This document shows positions 8,550 through 17,787 of a stretch of DNA of 64,000 nt, one piece after another. The DNA is from Geobacter sp. FeAm09 (lineage in GTDB: Bacteria; Desulfobacterota; Desulfuromonadia; Geobacterales; Pseudopelobacteraceae): NCBI RefSeq assembly GCF_008330225.1, contig NZ_CP042466.1, positions 1,250,501-1,314,500 of the forward strand, given 5' to 3'. The number at the start of each line of letters is the position of its first letter. Within the stretch, counting starts at the first letter, position 1. A program made the translations under genes and the position numbers. The notes beneath the pieces are model-generated. The model did not search any database, was not told the origin of the DNA, and saw nothing but the letters and a program-made list of their open reading frames with translations.

Positions 8550-9797
8550 CTATTTCAGGCTGGTGATATAGCCGCGGACGCCCTCCATGATCCCTTCCGC
8601 GGTCTGTTCCTGGTAGGCGGGGTCCGTGAGGCGGGACTCCTCCTGGGGGTTGCTGACAAAGGCGGTCTCCACAAGGATGCTCGGCATGGTGGCCCCCACC
8701 AGGACGTAGAAGGGGCCTTGCTTGACCCCCAGGTTCCTCACGTCGGCGTGGCGGCTTTTGATCCTGCCGTGCAGGGATTTCTGCACCTCGTCCGCCAGGT
8801 GGGCCGAGTCGTTGAGCTTGTAGTTGGCCATCAGGTCGAAGAGGACCGCCTGGAGGACGCTGACCTTCTCCAGGGTGGTGCCGTTCTCCTTGGCGGCCAG
8901 TTGGGCGGCCTTTTCGGTCTTGGCCAGGTTGAGGTAGTAGGTCTCGATGCCCGCAGCCCCGCGGTTCAAGGCGGCATTGGCGTGCACCGACACGAACAGG
9001 TCGGCGTTTACCTTGTTGGCGATGGCGGTGCGCTCCTCCAGGGGGATGAAGACATCGGTGGCGCGGGTCATGACCACATCCAGCCCCAACTCCTCCTTCA
9101 GCAGGTCGCGCAGTTTCAGGCCGATGGCCAGGACCACGTCTTTCTCCTTCACCCCGTTGGGTCCGACCGCCCCGGAATCATGCCCCCCGTGGCCCGGGTC
9201 CACGACGATCCGGCGAATCTTGGCGATAAGAGGTTTTTTATGGGGTCTGGCCTTCTTTTCCACTACCGGCAGCTCGGGTTTCGGCTTCAGCTCCGGAGCA
9301 GGCTCCTGCTTGGCGGTGATGCTGTTCTCCAGGCGGGAGATCTCGACGCGCCGTTCCCCGCGCACGTCGATGATGAGCCGTGCAGGCTCGGAGAGCGGGA
9401 ATATCTTGTAATCCCTGATGTTTTCCGTATCCAGCACCACCCGCACCACATCCTGCTTGTGCTGGCCCAGGCGGACCCCCTTCAGGAGACCGTCGCCGAT
9501 GGCGATGTCCTTTGCCTCCGGGCCCAGTCTGGCCCGGTTGATGTCGATGTAGACCCGGCCCGGTTTGCCGGGATTCCCCTTGCCCAGTTCATGGGCCTGC
9601 CAGGTGATGTCCCGGTCGAACTCCAGGGAGATGCGGGTGTAATCCGGGTTGGACCAGTGCTTTACCTCGCTCAGCACGGCCAGGCGCCGGGAAGGGGCGG
9701 TCTGGTCGGCGGCGTTTTTCCGGACCGCCAGGGCGGGATAGGGGAGGAGGAGCGAGAGGACGAGCAGGCTGGCAACTATGTGAAGAAATCGGGTCAT
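8550..9797 (-). CDS. N-acetylmuramoyl-L-alanine amidase (AMIN plus Amidase_3)
   Basis: A 415-residue secreted zinc amidase that cleaves the peptide stem from glycan strands, typically to split daughter cells. A signal peptide (about 1-25) is followed by an AMIN targeting domain (about 40-150), a charged Pro/Lys linker, and the catalytic domain from about 195. Zinc ligands are visible in VVDPGHGGHDSG (His), ERTAIAN (Glu) and VSVHANAA (His), and the catalytic glutamate lies in PSILVETAFVSN. The ATG at 9797 leads straight into the signal peptide; an upstream GTG at 9815 in the same frame is a weaker start. AmiC-like by architecture. Confidence 0.92.
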   Translation of the reverse strand: MTRFLHIVASLLVLSLLLPYPALAVRKNAADQTAPSRRLAVLSEVKHWSNPDYTRISLEFDRDITWQAHELGKGNPGKPGRVYIDINRARLGPEAKDIAIGDGLLKGVRLGQHKQDVVRVVLDTENIRDYKIFPLSEPARLIIDVRGERRVEISRLENSITAKQEPAPELKPKPELPVVEKKARPHKKPLIAKIRRIVVDPGHGGHDSGAVGPNGVKEKDVVLAIGLKLRDLLKEELGLDVVMTRATDVFIPLEERTAIANKVNADLFVSVHANAALNRGAAGIETYYLNLAKTEKAAQLAAKENGTTLEKVSVLQAVLFDLMANYKLNDSAHLADEVQKSLHGRIKSRHADVRNLGVKQGPFYVLVGATMPSILVETAFVSNPQEESRLTDPAYQEQTAEGIMEGVRGYITSLK

Positions 9798-9871
9798 GGG
9801 GTCGCTTTGTGGCACAACGGAATCGGATTAAAAAAAGCAACGTGTTCTTTTAACAGAAATATTCCAATGTT

Positions 9872-11101
9872 TCAACCTTCAGGGGGCGGTGATGCGGTAA
9901 TCTTCGTATTATTCGACAGCAGTTCCAGAAATTCCACCACGCCTATTGCATCCACCCCGCGACAAACCGGCCGCCTGGAGTCGGTTCCGCACAGAATCAG
10001 CCCATCCAAGGGGTTCAGCTTTGCATACAACCCGGCATACCGGGTCAGCCCGGATGCCATGGACATGCTCGGCGTGCGCGTCAGCTTGATCTCTATCGGC
10101 AAGGGACGTAGAGCATCCGTGTCGATAATCAGGTCAACCTCCAGGCTGTTGTTGGTCCGCAGATAGGAGATGCGCGGCTGCTCCCCCCGGTTGGCGAAGC
10201 TCTTCACCACCTCTTGAATACAGAAATTCTCGAACAGCGGTCCCGCCATGGCTCCGCTCAGTATCTGCTCCCTATCCCGCAGACCGGCCAGATGGCAGGC
10301 AAGGCCGGTATCGAGGAAATAGACCTTGGGCGCTTTGGTGATCCGTTTGCCCAGGTTGTTGAAGTGGGGTGGCAGGAGATGGATGATTCTGCCCGCCTCC
10401 AGGACCGAGAGCCAGCGCTTGATGGTGGTAACGCTCACCCCGATATCGGTCGCCAGGGCACTCATGTTCAGGACTTGGCTGCACCGTACCGCCAATAGTT
10501 GCATGAAACGGTGAAATTCCCGAAGACTACCGATGTCGTACAGCGAACGGATGTCCCGTTCAAGATAGGTCTGGATGTATGAGGTGTACCAGAGTCCCCG
10601 GTCGAGTCCCGGTGTGGTGGCAAGCTGGGGGTACGTGCCGGTCAGGCTGGAGGTTGCAAACAGCTCCAGCCCGCTGTCAACCGGGATCGCCTGCCGGAAC
10701 TCTTCAACGGCAAACGGGAGCAGGTCCAGCAGGGCGATCCTCCCGGCCAGGGAGTCCCCCAAGTTGCGGATCATGCCGAACTGCTGGGAGCCGGTGAAGA
10801 CGAAACGCCCGTTGCGGTTCCGCTCCGCATCCACCCGCATCTTCACGTAGGAGAGGATGCCGGGGGCAAGCTGGATCTCGTCGATGATGCAGCGGTCCCC
10901 CAGCGAATCGAGAAAATAGACCGGGTCGTTGTGGGCCTGGGCCAGCACCGCCGGGTCATCCAAGGTGACGTACCGGTACTCCGGCAGCGCCTGCCGCAGC
11001 ATGGTGGACTTGCCCGACTGCCGGGGGCCGGTCACCGCCAGGCAGGGAAAAGTCGCCAGGGTGCGGGGGAGGAGCGTTTCGATGGTACGCGGTATGTACA
11101 T
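9872..11101 (-). CDS. AAA ATPase with DUF4143 domain
   Basis: A 409-residue P-loop ATPase of the AAA_14/DUF4143 group. The Walker A motif is GPRQSGKST (about 25-33) and the Walker B-like segment is RCIIDEIQLAP. A sensor-type GSQQF motif follows. The C-terminal half carries the DUF4143 region with the ending seen in these proteins (EVDLIIDT, PIEIKLT), a PD-(D/E)xK-nuclease-like pattern. Its cellular role is unknown; such genes are scattered and often horizontally acquired. It stands alone between the amidase and LOG genes. A perfect 14-bp dyad lies 34 bp upstream of its start and may control it. Confidence 0.85.
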   Translation of the reverse strand: MYIPRTIETLLPRTLATFPCLAVTGPRQSGKSTMLRQALPEYRYVTLDDPAVLAQAHNDPVYFLDSLGDRCIIDEIQLAPGILSYVKMRVDAERNRNGRFVFTGSQQFGMIRNLGDSLAGRIALLDLLPFAVEEFRQAIPVDSGLELFATSSLTGTYPQLATTPGLDRGLWYTSYIQTYLERDIRSLYDIGSLREFHRFMQLLAVRCSQVLNMSALATDIGVSVTTIKRWLSVLEAGRIIHLLPPHFNNLGKRITKAPKVYFLDTGLACHLAGLRDREQILSGAMAGPLFENFCIQEVVKSFANRGEQPRISYLRTNNSLEVDLIIDTDALRPLPIEIKLTRTPSMSMASGLTRYAGLYAKLNPLDGLILCGTDSRRPVCRGVDAIGVVEFLELLSNNTKITASPPPEG

Positions 11102-11134
11102 GAATCCATGATAGGAGCGGATTTGTGGGGTGTC

Positions 11135-11169
11135 AATACAAATTTAACTTTACAGGTTAAATTTGTATT
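11135..11169. promoter_or_regulatory. Perfect 14-bp dyad upstream of the DUF4143 ATPase
   Basis: Arms AATACAAATTTAAC (11135-11148) and GTTAAATTTGTATT (11156-11169) are exact inverse complements around TTTACAG. The stretch is strikingly AT-rich against its surroundings. It lies 34 bp before the ATPase start and downstream of the LOG gene. It could be an operator, or a transcription stop for the genes behind it. Confidence 0.5.
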
Positions 11170-11230
11170 AAAGGCCATGTCGCAGGAACAAAACTGCTTC
11201 GCTGGGATGAGTGGATGGGATGCCGTCCCC

Positions 11231-11812
11231 TCAGGTATCGGCTTTCTCCACCCATTTTTGCACCGTTGGCGGTTGGTAACCGGCGAACCGGTCCAGCAGC
11301 GCCTCGGGGTCCTGCTCCACGAGCAGCATGGAACGGTGCGGCTCCCTGACAAACTGTTCCGCCACGGTGTGATCCAGAAACGTTATCAGCGCGTCGTAGT
11401 ACCCCGCGATGTTGAGCAGGCCGCACGGTTTGCCGTGAAAGCCCAGTTGGGCCCAGGTCCAGATCTCGAAGAGCTCCTCCAGGGTGCCGATTCCTCCCGG
11501 CAGGGCGATGAAGCCGTCGGCAAGCTCGGCCATCATGGTTTTGCGCTCGTGCATGGAGCGGGTGACGTGGAGTTCGGTCAGGTTCGGGTGGGCGAGTTCC
11601 TTGCGCATGAGCGCATCGGGGATGACCCCCACCGCCTCACCGCCGAGTTGCAGCACGGCATCCGCCACCAGCCCCATGACGCCGACGCTGGCGCCGCCGT
11701 AGACGAGCCGCAGGTTACGATCCACCAGGGATTTTGCCAGGTCGCGGGCGGCGCTGGTGTAGGCCTCCTGGCGACCGGGGCTGGAACCGCAATAGACGCA
11801 GATGCTTTTCAT
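11231..11812 (-). CDS. LOG-family nucleoside 5'-monophosphate phosphoribohydrolase
   Basis: A 193-residue Rossmann-like protein of the LOG/TIGR00730 family. It shows the N-terminal CVYCGSSPG motif, GGASVGVMG, and the diagnostic pair ERKTMM and PGGIGTLEELFE. Members release the base from (cytokinin) nucleoside monophosphates. In bacteria the physiological substrate is often unclear, and annotation as lysine decarboxylase is a known historic error. The ATG at 11812 is preferred; a GTG two codons earlier overlaps the mutS stop. Probably co-transcribed with mutS. Confidence 0.88.
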   Translation of the reverse strand: MKSICVYCGSSPGRQEAYTSAARDLAKSLVDRNLRLVYGGASVGVMGLVADAVLQLGGEAVGVIPDALMRKELAHPNLTELHVTRSMHERKTMMAELADGFIALPGGIGTLEELFEIWTWAQLGFHGKPCGLLNIAGYYDALITFLDHTVAEQFVREPHRSMLLVEQDPEALLDRFAGYQPPTVQKWVEKADT

Positions 11813-11814
11813 GG

Positions 11815-14427
11815 TCACACCATCCGTTTCAATTCATCCAGCAGGTTGAGTGCCTCCAGGGGGGTGAGGGTGGCGATGTTGAGCTTCTTCAGGCGCAGGC
11901 GCAGTTGGTCCTCCGTACTCTCGAACAGGGAGAACTGGGGAGAGGGGGCCTGGGGCTGGCTCTTCTTGCTCTTGGCCAGGCGCGGGGCACCCTCCTCGAA
12001 CTCGCCGTGCTCCAGATTGCGCAGGATCTCCTTGGCCCGCTCGATCACGTCCGCCGGCATGCCGGCCAGGCGGGCCACCTGGATGCCGTAGGAGTGGGAA
12101 GCGCCGCCGGGGATGATAGTGCGCAGGAAGATGACCTGGTCGTTCCACTCCCGCACCGCCACGGTGAAGTTCTTGATCCGCTCCCTGGTGGTGGCCAGCT
12201 CGGTCAGCTCGTGGTAATGGGTGGCGAACAGGGTGCGGGCCCGGCAGCCGGGGGTGTCGTGGATGTACTCGGCCACGGCCCAGGCGATGGAGACGCCGTC
12301 GAAGGTGGAGGTGCCCCGGCCGATCTCGTCCATAACAATCAGGCTTTTGGGACCGGCGTTGCGCAGGATGGTGGCCGCCTCCATCATCTCCAGCATGAAG
12401 GTGGACTGGCCCCGGGCCAGGTTGTCCCCCGCGCCGACCCGGGTGAAGATGCGGTCGGCAATGCCGATGCGGGCCTCGGTGGCCGGGACGAAGCTGCCGG
12501 CCTGGGCCATGAGGCAGATCAGGGCCACCTGGCGCATGTAGGTGGATTTGCCGGCCATGTTGGGGCCGGTGATCATGAGAATCTGGTTCTCGTCGGCGTC
12601 CAGGCGGGTGTCGTTGGGGACGAAGCGTTCCCCCAGCTTCATGGCCTCGATGACCGGGTGGCGGCCGTCCCTGATGTCGATGACGTCCGTATCGTCCACG
12701 TGGGGCTTGCAGTAGTTTCGCTCGCCCGCCACGATGGCCAGGGAGATGAGCACGTCCAACACCGCCAGACCGTCGGCGGTGCGGCAGATGCGTTCGGCCT
12801 GGGCCGCCACCTGCTCGCGGATCTCCTGGAACAGGGAGTATTCCAGGTCGCAGATGCGCTCCTCGGCCCCCAGCACCTTTTCCTCGTAGTTCTTCAATTC
12901 CTCGGTGATGAAGCGCTCGGCGTTGGCCAGGGTCTGGCGGCGGATGTAGTCCGGGGGCACGGAGCCCAGGTTGCTCTTGGTCACCTCGATGGAATAGCCG
13001 AAGACCCGGTTGTAGCGGATCTTGAGGGTGGAGATGCCGGTGCGCGCCTTCTCCTGGGCTTCCAGGCGGGCGATGAATCCCTTGCCCTCGCTGCTGATGG
13101 AGCGCAGCTCGTCCAGTTCGGCATTATATCCGGTGGCGATGATGCCACCTTCCCGCAGGGAGAAGGGGGGCGTCTCCACGATGCCCCGTTCCACCAGGGC
13201 GCGGATGTCGTCCAGGGGGTCGATGGTGCCGGCCAGGGAGTGCAGGAGCCCGGCCTGCAACGGTGCCAGGCGCTCCAAAAGCGGAGGGAGGCGGCGCAGG
13301 GAGTCGTACAGGGACCGCAGGTCGCGGCCCGAGGCCGAGGCCATGCCGATGCGGCCGTTCAACCGCTCCAGGTCGGCGATCTCCCGCAATTGGGTCGTCA
13401 ACTCCTCCCGCAGGTCGGCGGCCTCCAGCAACTCCTCCACCGCCTCCAGGCGCCGGCGGATCGGCTCCAGCCCCACCAGGGGGTAGCTGAGCCACTGCTT
13501 GAGCCGCCGGGCGCCCATGGCGGTGGCGGTCCTATCCAGGCAGCCCAACAGGGAGCCTGCCTTCTTCCCCTCGGCCATGGTGGCGGTGATCTCCAGGTTG
13601 CGGCGGGTGGCCGGGTCCAGGGCCAGGTGCTCGGTGCGCTCGTACACCTTGATGTCCCGGATGTGGGGGATGGCCGACTTGCGGTTCTCCCGCAGGTAGT
13701 ACAGGGCCGCGCCGGCCGCCATGAGGCCCGCCGGCATGGCGCTAAGGCCCAGGGCCTCCGCCGAGGCGGCGCCGAACTGGCCACAGAGAAGCGACGTGGC
13801 ATAGTCCCGTTCAAAGACCCACCCCGGAGCGCGGGAGACGATCCGCTCTCCCAGAAAGGCCCGCAGGTCCGCCGGCAGGGTGTCCATCTCCAGATTGTCG
13901 GCCAACAGCACCTCCCGGGGGGCGATGCAGGCCGCCTCGCCGGCCGCCGCCGTGGCGCCCGCCAGTTCCGTCACCCGGAATTCGCCCGTGGACAGGTCCA
14001 GCCAGGCGCACCCCCAAGTGCCGCCCGCGCCCGCGGCGAGGGTCAGGAGGTAGTTGTTCTCGTCCGGCGACAGGCTCTCGGTCTCGATCAAAAGCCCCGG
14101 CGTGACCACCTTGACCACCTCGCGCCGCACGATCCCCTTGGCCTGTTTCGGGTCCTCCACCTGTTCGCAGATGGCAACCTTGTGACCCGCTTCGATCAGT
14201 TTGGCGATGTAGGGGGAGGCCGAATGGAAGGGGACGCCGCAGAAGGGGATCTCGTCGCCGCTCCCCTTGTTGCGGGAGGTCAGCGCGATGTCCAGGATGC
14301 GGGAGGCGGTGAGGGCGTCGTCCAGGAACATCTCGTAAAAGTCCCCCATGCGGAAGAAGAGGATCGCGTCCGGGTATCCCGACTTGATCTCCAGGTATTG
14401 CCGCATCATGGGGGTCTGCTCTGCCAT
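11815..14427 (-). CDS. mutS: DNA mismatch repair protein MutS
   Basis: An 870-residue mismatch-recognition ATPase. The N-terminal mismatch-binding domain carries the Phe-x-Glu motif within [11 protein letters not shown] (around 24-34). Connector, lever and clamp domains follow, then the ATPase with Walker [14 protein letters not shown] (around 620), Walker [14 protein letters not shown] and the FATHYHEL segment. The C-terminus ends with the short helical tail. Length is normal for MutS1. The LOG-family gene follows immediately on the same strand. Confidence 0.98.
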   Translation of the reverse strand: MAEQTPMMRQYLEIKSGYPDAILFFRMGDFYEMFLDDALTASRILDIALTSRNKGSGDEIPFCGVPFHSASPYIAKLIEAGHKVAICEQVEDPKQAKGIVRREVVKVVTPGLLIETESLSPDENNYLLTLAAGAGGTWGCAWLDLSTGEFRVTELAGATAAAGEAACIAPREVLLADNLEMDTLPADLRAFLGERIVSRAPGWVFERDYATSLLCGQFGAASAEALGLSAMPAGLMAAGAALYYLRENRKSAIPHIRDIKVYERTEHLALDPATRRNLEITATMAEGKKAGSLLGCLDRTATAMGARRLKQWLSYPLVGLEPIRRRLEAVEELLEAADLREELTTQLREIADLERLNGRIGMASASGRDLRSLYDSLRRLPPLLERLAPLQAGLLHSLAGTIDPLDDIRALVERGIVETPPFSLREGGIIATGYNAELDELRSISSEGKGFIARLEAQEKARTGISTLKIRYNRVFGYSIEVTKSNLGSVPPDYIRRQTLANAERFITEELKNYEEKVLGAEERICDLEYSLFQEIREQVAAQAERICRTADGLAVLDVLISLAIVAGERNYCKPHVDDTDVIDIRDGRHPVIEAMKLGERFVPNDTRLDADENQILMITGPNMAGKSTYMRQVALICLMAQAGSFVPATEARIGIADRIFTRVGAGDNLARGQSTFMLEMMEAATILRNAGPKSLIVMDEIGRGTSTFDGVSIAWAVAEYIHDTPGCRARTLFATHYHELTELATTRERIKNFTVAVREWNDQVIFLRTIIPGGASHSYGIQVARLAGMPADVIERAKEILRNLEHGEFEEGAPRLAKSKKSQPQAPSPQFSLFESTEDQLRLRLKKLNIATLTPLEALNLLDELKRMV

Positions 14428-14558
14428 GCGTTGTGAACCTTCCGTTTCGTAAAATGGGTGTTGGTGGTTGTAGCATACGGCCTGCGGCTTTTCAAGGGCG
14501 AGGGGGGGAGGCGGGCGATGCTGCGGAACTGCGGCCGGTTTTGCGTTCGGTAAAGTGG

Positions 14559-15128
14559 TTACACCGTTAGGCTACCATGGTCATAACGGTCTAGAAGCGT
14601 TAGGGCATAGGCATAATCGGTGATAACCCGGAGAATTTCTTTCCCGGTTTCGCTAACCAGTTCCTGATTGGCAAGAGTGCGGGCCAGTAATTTTACGGTC
14701 TGGCGCATATCCGCCAGCTTTTCGGCTTGCTCACGAAAGCGCTCTTCGTTAAGCGTGTAGCCCTTGACGATGTGGTCTCGCAGAACCCGCGTGGCCCACT
14801 GGCGAAACTGGGTTCCTTGTCTGGATTTGACCCGATAGCCAACGGAGATAATGACATCGAGATTATAGAAACGGATCTTTCTGCGAACCTTGCGGGCACC
14901 CTCGTATTGAACTACCGAGGAATCCTCGGTAGTTCAATACGTTTGCAACTCTCCCTCTTTGTAAGCATTGCGGATATGCAAGCCGATAGTGTCGCTATCC
15001 TTGTCAAACAACTCCGCCATCTGCTTTTGAGTCAGCCAGACGGTTTCGTGGTCAAGACGAACATTGAGCGATGTGGTGCCATCGGGACTCTGGTAGATAA
15101 TGATATCGTTTGTATTGTCGGCGAACAT
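14559..15128 (-). pseudogene. RhuM-family gene, broken by an in-frame TGA and truncated
   Basis: The reading frame begins as a typical RhuM-family protein (IIIYQSPDG, VWLTQKQMAELFDKD, KEGELQ) and continues, in the same frame, through a TGA at 14934-14936 into the conserved downstream part (TTEDSSVVQYEGARKV, YNLDVIISVGYRVKS, GTQFRQWATRVLRDH). It then ends at [12 protein letters not shown], well short of full-length family members of about 300 residues. It therefore carries a nonsense mutation and a missing C-terminal part. RhuM proteins are accessory genes often found on islands, with no settled function. The TGA lies inside a perfect palindrome. Confidence 0.8.
14904..14940. repeat. Perfect 17-bp palindrome containing the premature stop of RhuM
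   Basis: Arms GTATTGAACTACCGAGG (14904-14920) and CCTCGGTAGTTCAATAC (14924-14940) are exact inverse complements around AAT. The dyad falls within the RhuM frame, and its minus-strand copy contains the premature TGA. Confidence 0.9.
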
Positions 15129-15331
15129 GGAGTTTTCCGTTGGTGCGGTATTACACTAATTTCTGCCAGCCGTGGGGGACAGGTTTCCAAGTTGACAAAT
15201 CAAACGTAACATCTTTATCCATTCCTCAAAAAAAACTGTCACAACAATGGCACTTCTACCCGGGGTTTGCAATATACTAGCCCTGGTTGAAAACACAAAA
15301 ACATCAATCACCTACAATATTTTGTGCCGAC

Positions 15332-15364
15332 AAAAAGCCCCGGATCAGGAATCCGGGGCTTTTT
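15332..15364. terminator. Bidirectional rho-independent terminator
   Basis: Fourteen-base perfect arms (AAAAAGCCCCGGAT and its complement) around CAGGA, with A- and T-runs at the ends. It lies downstream of the beta-barrel gene on the minus strand. Confidence 0.9.
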
Positions 15365-15400
15365 GCGTTTGGCTGGTGCGGTTGAAAGAACGCCGGGGGA

Positions 15401-16075
15401 TCAGAATTTGACCCTGAAGCCCACCGCCACGTTGTGGCTTTCGAACTTCATGCCATGCACCGTAACCCAATCGCCGTTGAAGTTGGCCTTGTCGGTGTTG
15501 AAGTAGCGGTACCCCACATCCAGCGAATACCTGCGGTTGATGGCAATGTCCACCCCGGCGCCGACCTGGTAGGCAAAGACGGTGTCGTCGGCCTCGGAAT
15601 ACAGCAGCCCATGTTGCGCCCCGCCATAGGTGTCGCTCAGGTGCAGCGAGGCAAAGCCGATGCCGCCCCCCAGGTAGGGGGTGACCGGGGTATCGTTGTG
15701 GAGGTCCACAAAGGCGTTGGCCATGAAAGCCAGGGCGCCGAGAGAGCCGTCGGGATTCGTGAGCTGGCTGCCCGTGGAGCCGGTAATCGTGCTGATTTCC
15801 GCGTGTTTGTAGGAAAGCTCGCCTTCCAGGCGCAGGAAGCCGAAATCATAGCCACCGGCACCGCCGACGTACACGCCGGGATCGAATTCGACGCGTTCGT
15901 TAAAATTCGTGCCCGTCCCACTGGTGTAGTCAACCCCCGATACGTTGGCGGATTTGGGCACGGTTATGCCGAGGAAGCCGGTGACATAGGGGCCTGGCCG
16001 CATGGGGGCCGCCTGGCTTGCGGCGGGGATGGCGACGGCTATGAGCAGTGCAAGGGTGGTCAAGGTCTTTTTCAT
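15401..16075 (-). CDS. Outer-membrane beta-barrel protein (OmpA/OmpX-like porin family)
   Basis: A 224-residue protein with a clear signal peptide (MKKTLTTLALLIAVAIPAAS, cleavage near AQA). It then shows alternating aromatic/hydrophobic strands typical of an eight-stranded outer-membrane barrel. The C-terminus ends SHNVAVGFRVKF, with the terminal phenylalanine expected for BAM recognition. Motifs such as PYVTGFLGI and YLGGGIGFASLHL match opacity/OmpA-like barrel proteins. AAAGGAGAG sits at good distance from the ATG at 16075. Monocistronic, closed by a strong terminator. Specific function unknown. Confidence 0.82.
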   Translation of the reverse strand: MKKTLTTLALLIAVAIPAASQAAPMRPGPYVTGFLGITVPKSANVSGVDYTSGTGTNFNERVEFDPGVYVGGAGGYDFGFLRLEGELSYKHAEISTITGSTGSQLTNPDGSLGALAFMANAFVDLHNDTPVTPYLGGGIGFASLHLSDTYGGAQHGLLYSEADDTVFAYQVGAGVDIAINRRYSLDVGYRYFNTDKANFNGDWVTVHGMKFESHNVAVGFRVKF

Positions 16076-16328
16076 GGTGTGTCTCTCCTTTGTGCGTTCT
16101 GGATTCGCCTGGCATCGTCCTCCCGTGGCTGCCTGGCGGATGCGGCGGTACACGGCCGCAACAATGATGATACTATACTACACATATGCACCGTTGTCAT
16201 GGCCTGACGGGCGTTCTCCGCCGTTTATCCCCTGGTTTGCATAATTTGTCGAATGGTTGCAGAGTGTTGCGATGTGACCGGCGAAGGAGGGGAAATTAGG
16301 AAGACGTGGCCGACGGGGGAAACGGGGG

Positions 16329-16568
16329 CTACAGCATGTCGCATCCGAGGCCCATGAAGTCGAAGATGTTGTGCTCGGGGGCCACGCCCTGCTCGCGTTT
16401 GAACATGCAGTCCGGCGAGCAGTAATGAAGGGCGCCGGGGACGATCTCCCCGTCCCTGACCTCCAACAGAAAGCCGTTACGGTCCACGCGGATGGAATAG
16501 ATGCCGGCGTTGCTGGTGGCATCAAAAGCTCTTCCACAGTGGCTGCAATGTGTCTTTGCCGTCAGCAT
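16329..16568 (-). CDS. Small zinc-ribbon-like protein, unknown function
   Basis: A 79-residue soluble protein with paired cysteines: CSHC near residues 8-11 and CSPDC near 50-54, plus one near the C-terminus (GLGCDML). The spacing suggests one zinc site, as in short zinc-ribbon proteins. No signal peptide. It stands alone between the beta-barrel and cytochrome genes. The coding case rests on the ordered Cys pattern and a clean frame; no family name is recognised. Confidence 0.6.
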   Translation of the reverse strand: MLTAKTHCSHCGRAFDATSNAGIYSIRVDRNGFLLEVRDGEIVPGALHYCSPDCMFKREQGVAPEHNIFDFMGLGCDML

Positions 16569-16650
16569 GAACGGAATTTTGCCATCAATTAATTTGCAGC
16601 GTCAAGTTGATATAAATTATAATAATTTAACAATAAGGGCGTTCTGGGCG

Positions 16651-16920
16651 CTAATCCTTCCATTTGTGGCAGCCCGAACACCTGACCGGGCCTTTCGCCA
16701 TCTCCGCATGGCACCCTTTGCAGCTCTTGTGCGCCCACTCCTTGCCGAACCCCTTGATCTTGCCGATGCCCTCCACATGGCAGGTGGCGCAGGTGCCGGT
16801 AATGGCCATATGGTCCTTGTGGGGAAAGGTTACCTTGTTTTTGAAATTGAGCACCTCGGGAGCGGCAAGGGCCGATACCGGGAAGGCAAGCAGGGCAAGC
16901 AGGGCGGCGGTCTGTTTCAT
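16651..16920 (-). CDS. Periplasmic three-haem cytochrome c (c7-type)
   Basis: An 89-residue protein: signal peptide (about 1-20, ending ALAA), then a compact domain with three CXXCH haem sites (CATCH, CKGCH, CSGCH) and extra histidines (FPHKDHM, WAHK) available as distal ligands. Size and haem spacing match the cytochrome c7/c3-like family, used in Geobacter relatives for electron transfer across the periplasm. GGAGAC precedes the ATG at 16920. The frame is open further upstream, but the signal peptide fixes the start. Divergent from the Slp lipoprotein gene. Confidence 0.92.
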   Translation of the reverse strand: MKQTAALLALLAFPVSALAAPEVLNFKNKVTFPHKDHMAITGTCATCHVEGIGKIKGFGKEWAHKSCKGCHAEMAKGPVRCSGCHKWKD

Positions 16921-17149
16921 GGGCAAGTCTCCTTCTGGCGCTGTATGTGGATGCTCCGCGGACACGGCCGACGGTGAGCCCGGGGGAAGCAGGATACGTT
17001 CCCGTACCTTTTCCCAATATACTATTTTTTGCTCCTCCGCAAGGGTATATCCCTGTTTGTGCGCACTTTTCACCGCCCGGAGCGGGGCGGCCCCTCCTTG
17101 TCCCCCCCGCGCAAAAGGGGGTATACTGAAATGGAGGAGGCGAAGACCC

Positions 17150-17704
17150 ATGAAAGCATTACTGTTATCGGCGTGTTCCCTGCTGTTTTTGGCCGGCTGT
17201 GTCCACGTGTTCAGCGAACGGGCGGACCTGATGGTGGACCGCAGCATCGGCTACGAGCAGCTCAGGCAGAATCCCAAGGGGTATGTGGGCAAATACGTGA
17301 AGTTCGGCGGGATCATCGCGTCCACCAAGAACACCAAGGACGGATCCCAGGTGGAGGTGGTGCAATTCAACCTGGGGAGCGACGACATGCCCTATGAAGA
17401 GCACGTCTCCGGCGGACGGTTCCTGGCCACCAGTCCCGGTTACCTGGACAATCTGGTGTTCAAGGCGGGACGACCGGTTGCGGTCATCGGAGAGGTGAAA
17501 GGGGAGAAGGTCCTGCCCTTGGGTGAGATCAGCTACACCTATCCGGTGATCGCCATCGTGGAGATTCATGTCTGGAGGCGGTCCGACCTGTATCCGTACC
17601 CGCCGGGGTACTACGACCCCCCGTACTACTATTACGGATACGGCCCGGCTTACCCCTACGGCTGGGGCGGCCCCTACTGGTACGGGCCGCGTCACTGGAG
17701 ATAG
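17150..17704 (+). CDS. Slp-family outer-membrane lipoprotein
   Basis: A 184-residue lipoprotein with signal peptide and lipobox LAGC (Cys17). The central domain matches the Slp/starvation-inducible family (YVGKYVKFGGIIASTKN, VVQFNL, GRPVAVIGEVKGEKVLPLGE). The tail is rich in Tyr, Pro and Gly (about 145-180). The ATG at 17150 is preceded by GGAGGCG. The frame runs much further upstream through non-coding and antisense cytochrome sequence, which is rejected. Likely anchored in the outer membrane; exact role unknown. Confidence 0.87.
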   Translation: MKALLLSACSLLFLAGCVHVFSERADLMVDRSIGYEQLRQNPKGYVGKYVKFGGIIASTKNTKDGSQVEVVQFNLGSDDMPYEEHVSGGRFLATSPGYLDNLVFKAGRPVAVIGEVKGEKVLPLGEISYTYPVIAIVEIHVWRRSDLYPYPPGYYDPPYYYYGYGPAYPYGWGGPYWYGPRHWR

Positions 17705-17787
17705 GTCTTACGGGAATGGGGTGGGCGGAAACGAACGCCGGGGACGCACCATGGGGTGACGCCCCCGGTCGTTGATGTCAGGCGGTT

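Noticed and set aside
7728-10166. An 812-codon plus-strand frame across rsmI and the amidase
   Set aside because: It runs antisense to two well-supported genes and shows no domain. The same reasoning removes the long frames opposite argS, ugd, the FUSC gene and the rSAM gene.
11734-14436. A 900-codon open frame on the plus strand opposite mutS
   Set aside because: It is an antisense shadow of mutS caused by high third-position GC. Its translation is low-complexity Gly/Ala/Val/Gln-rich without any domain.
14934-14936. The in-frame TGA of RhuM as a selenocysteine codon, given a tRNA-Sec gene and a hairpin at the TGA
   Set aside because: The TGA lies inside the stem rather than before a SECIS-like loop, RhuM is not a known selenoprotein family, and the gene is also truncated at its 3' end. 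A nonsense mutation is simpler.
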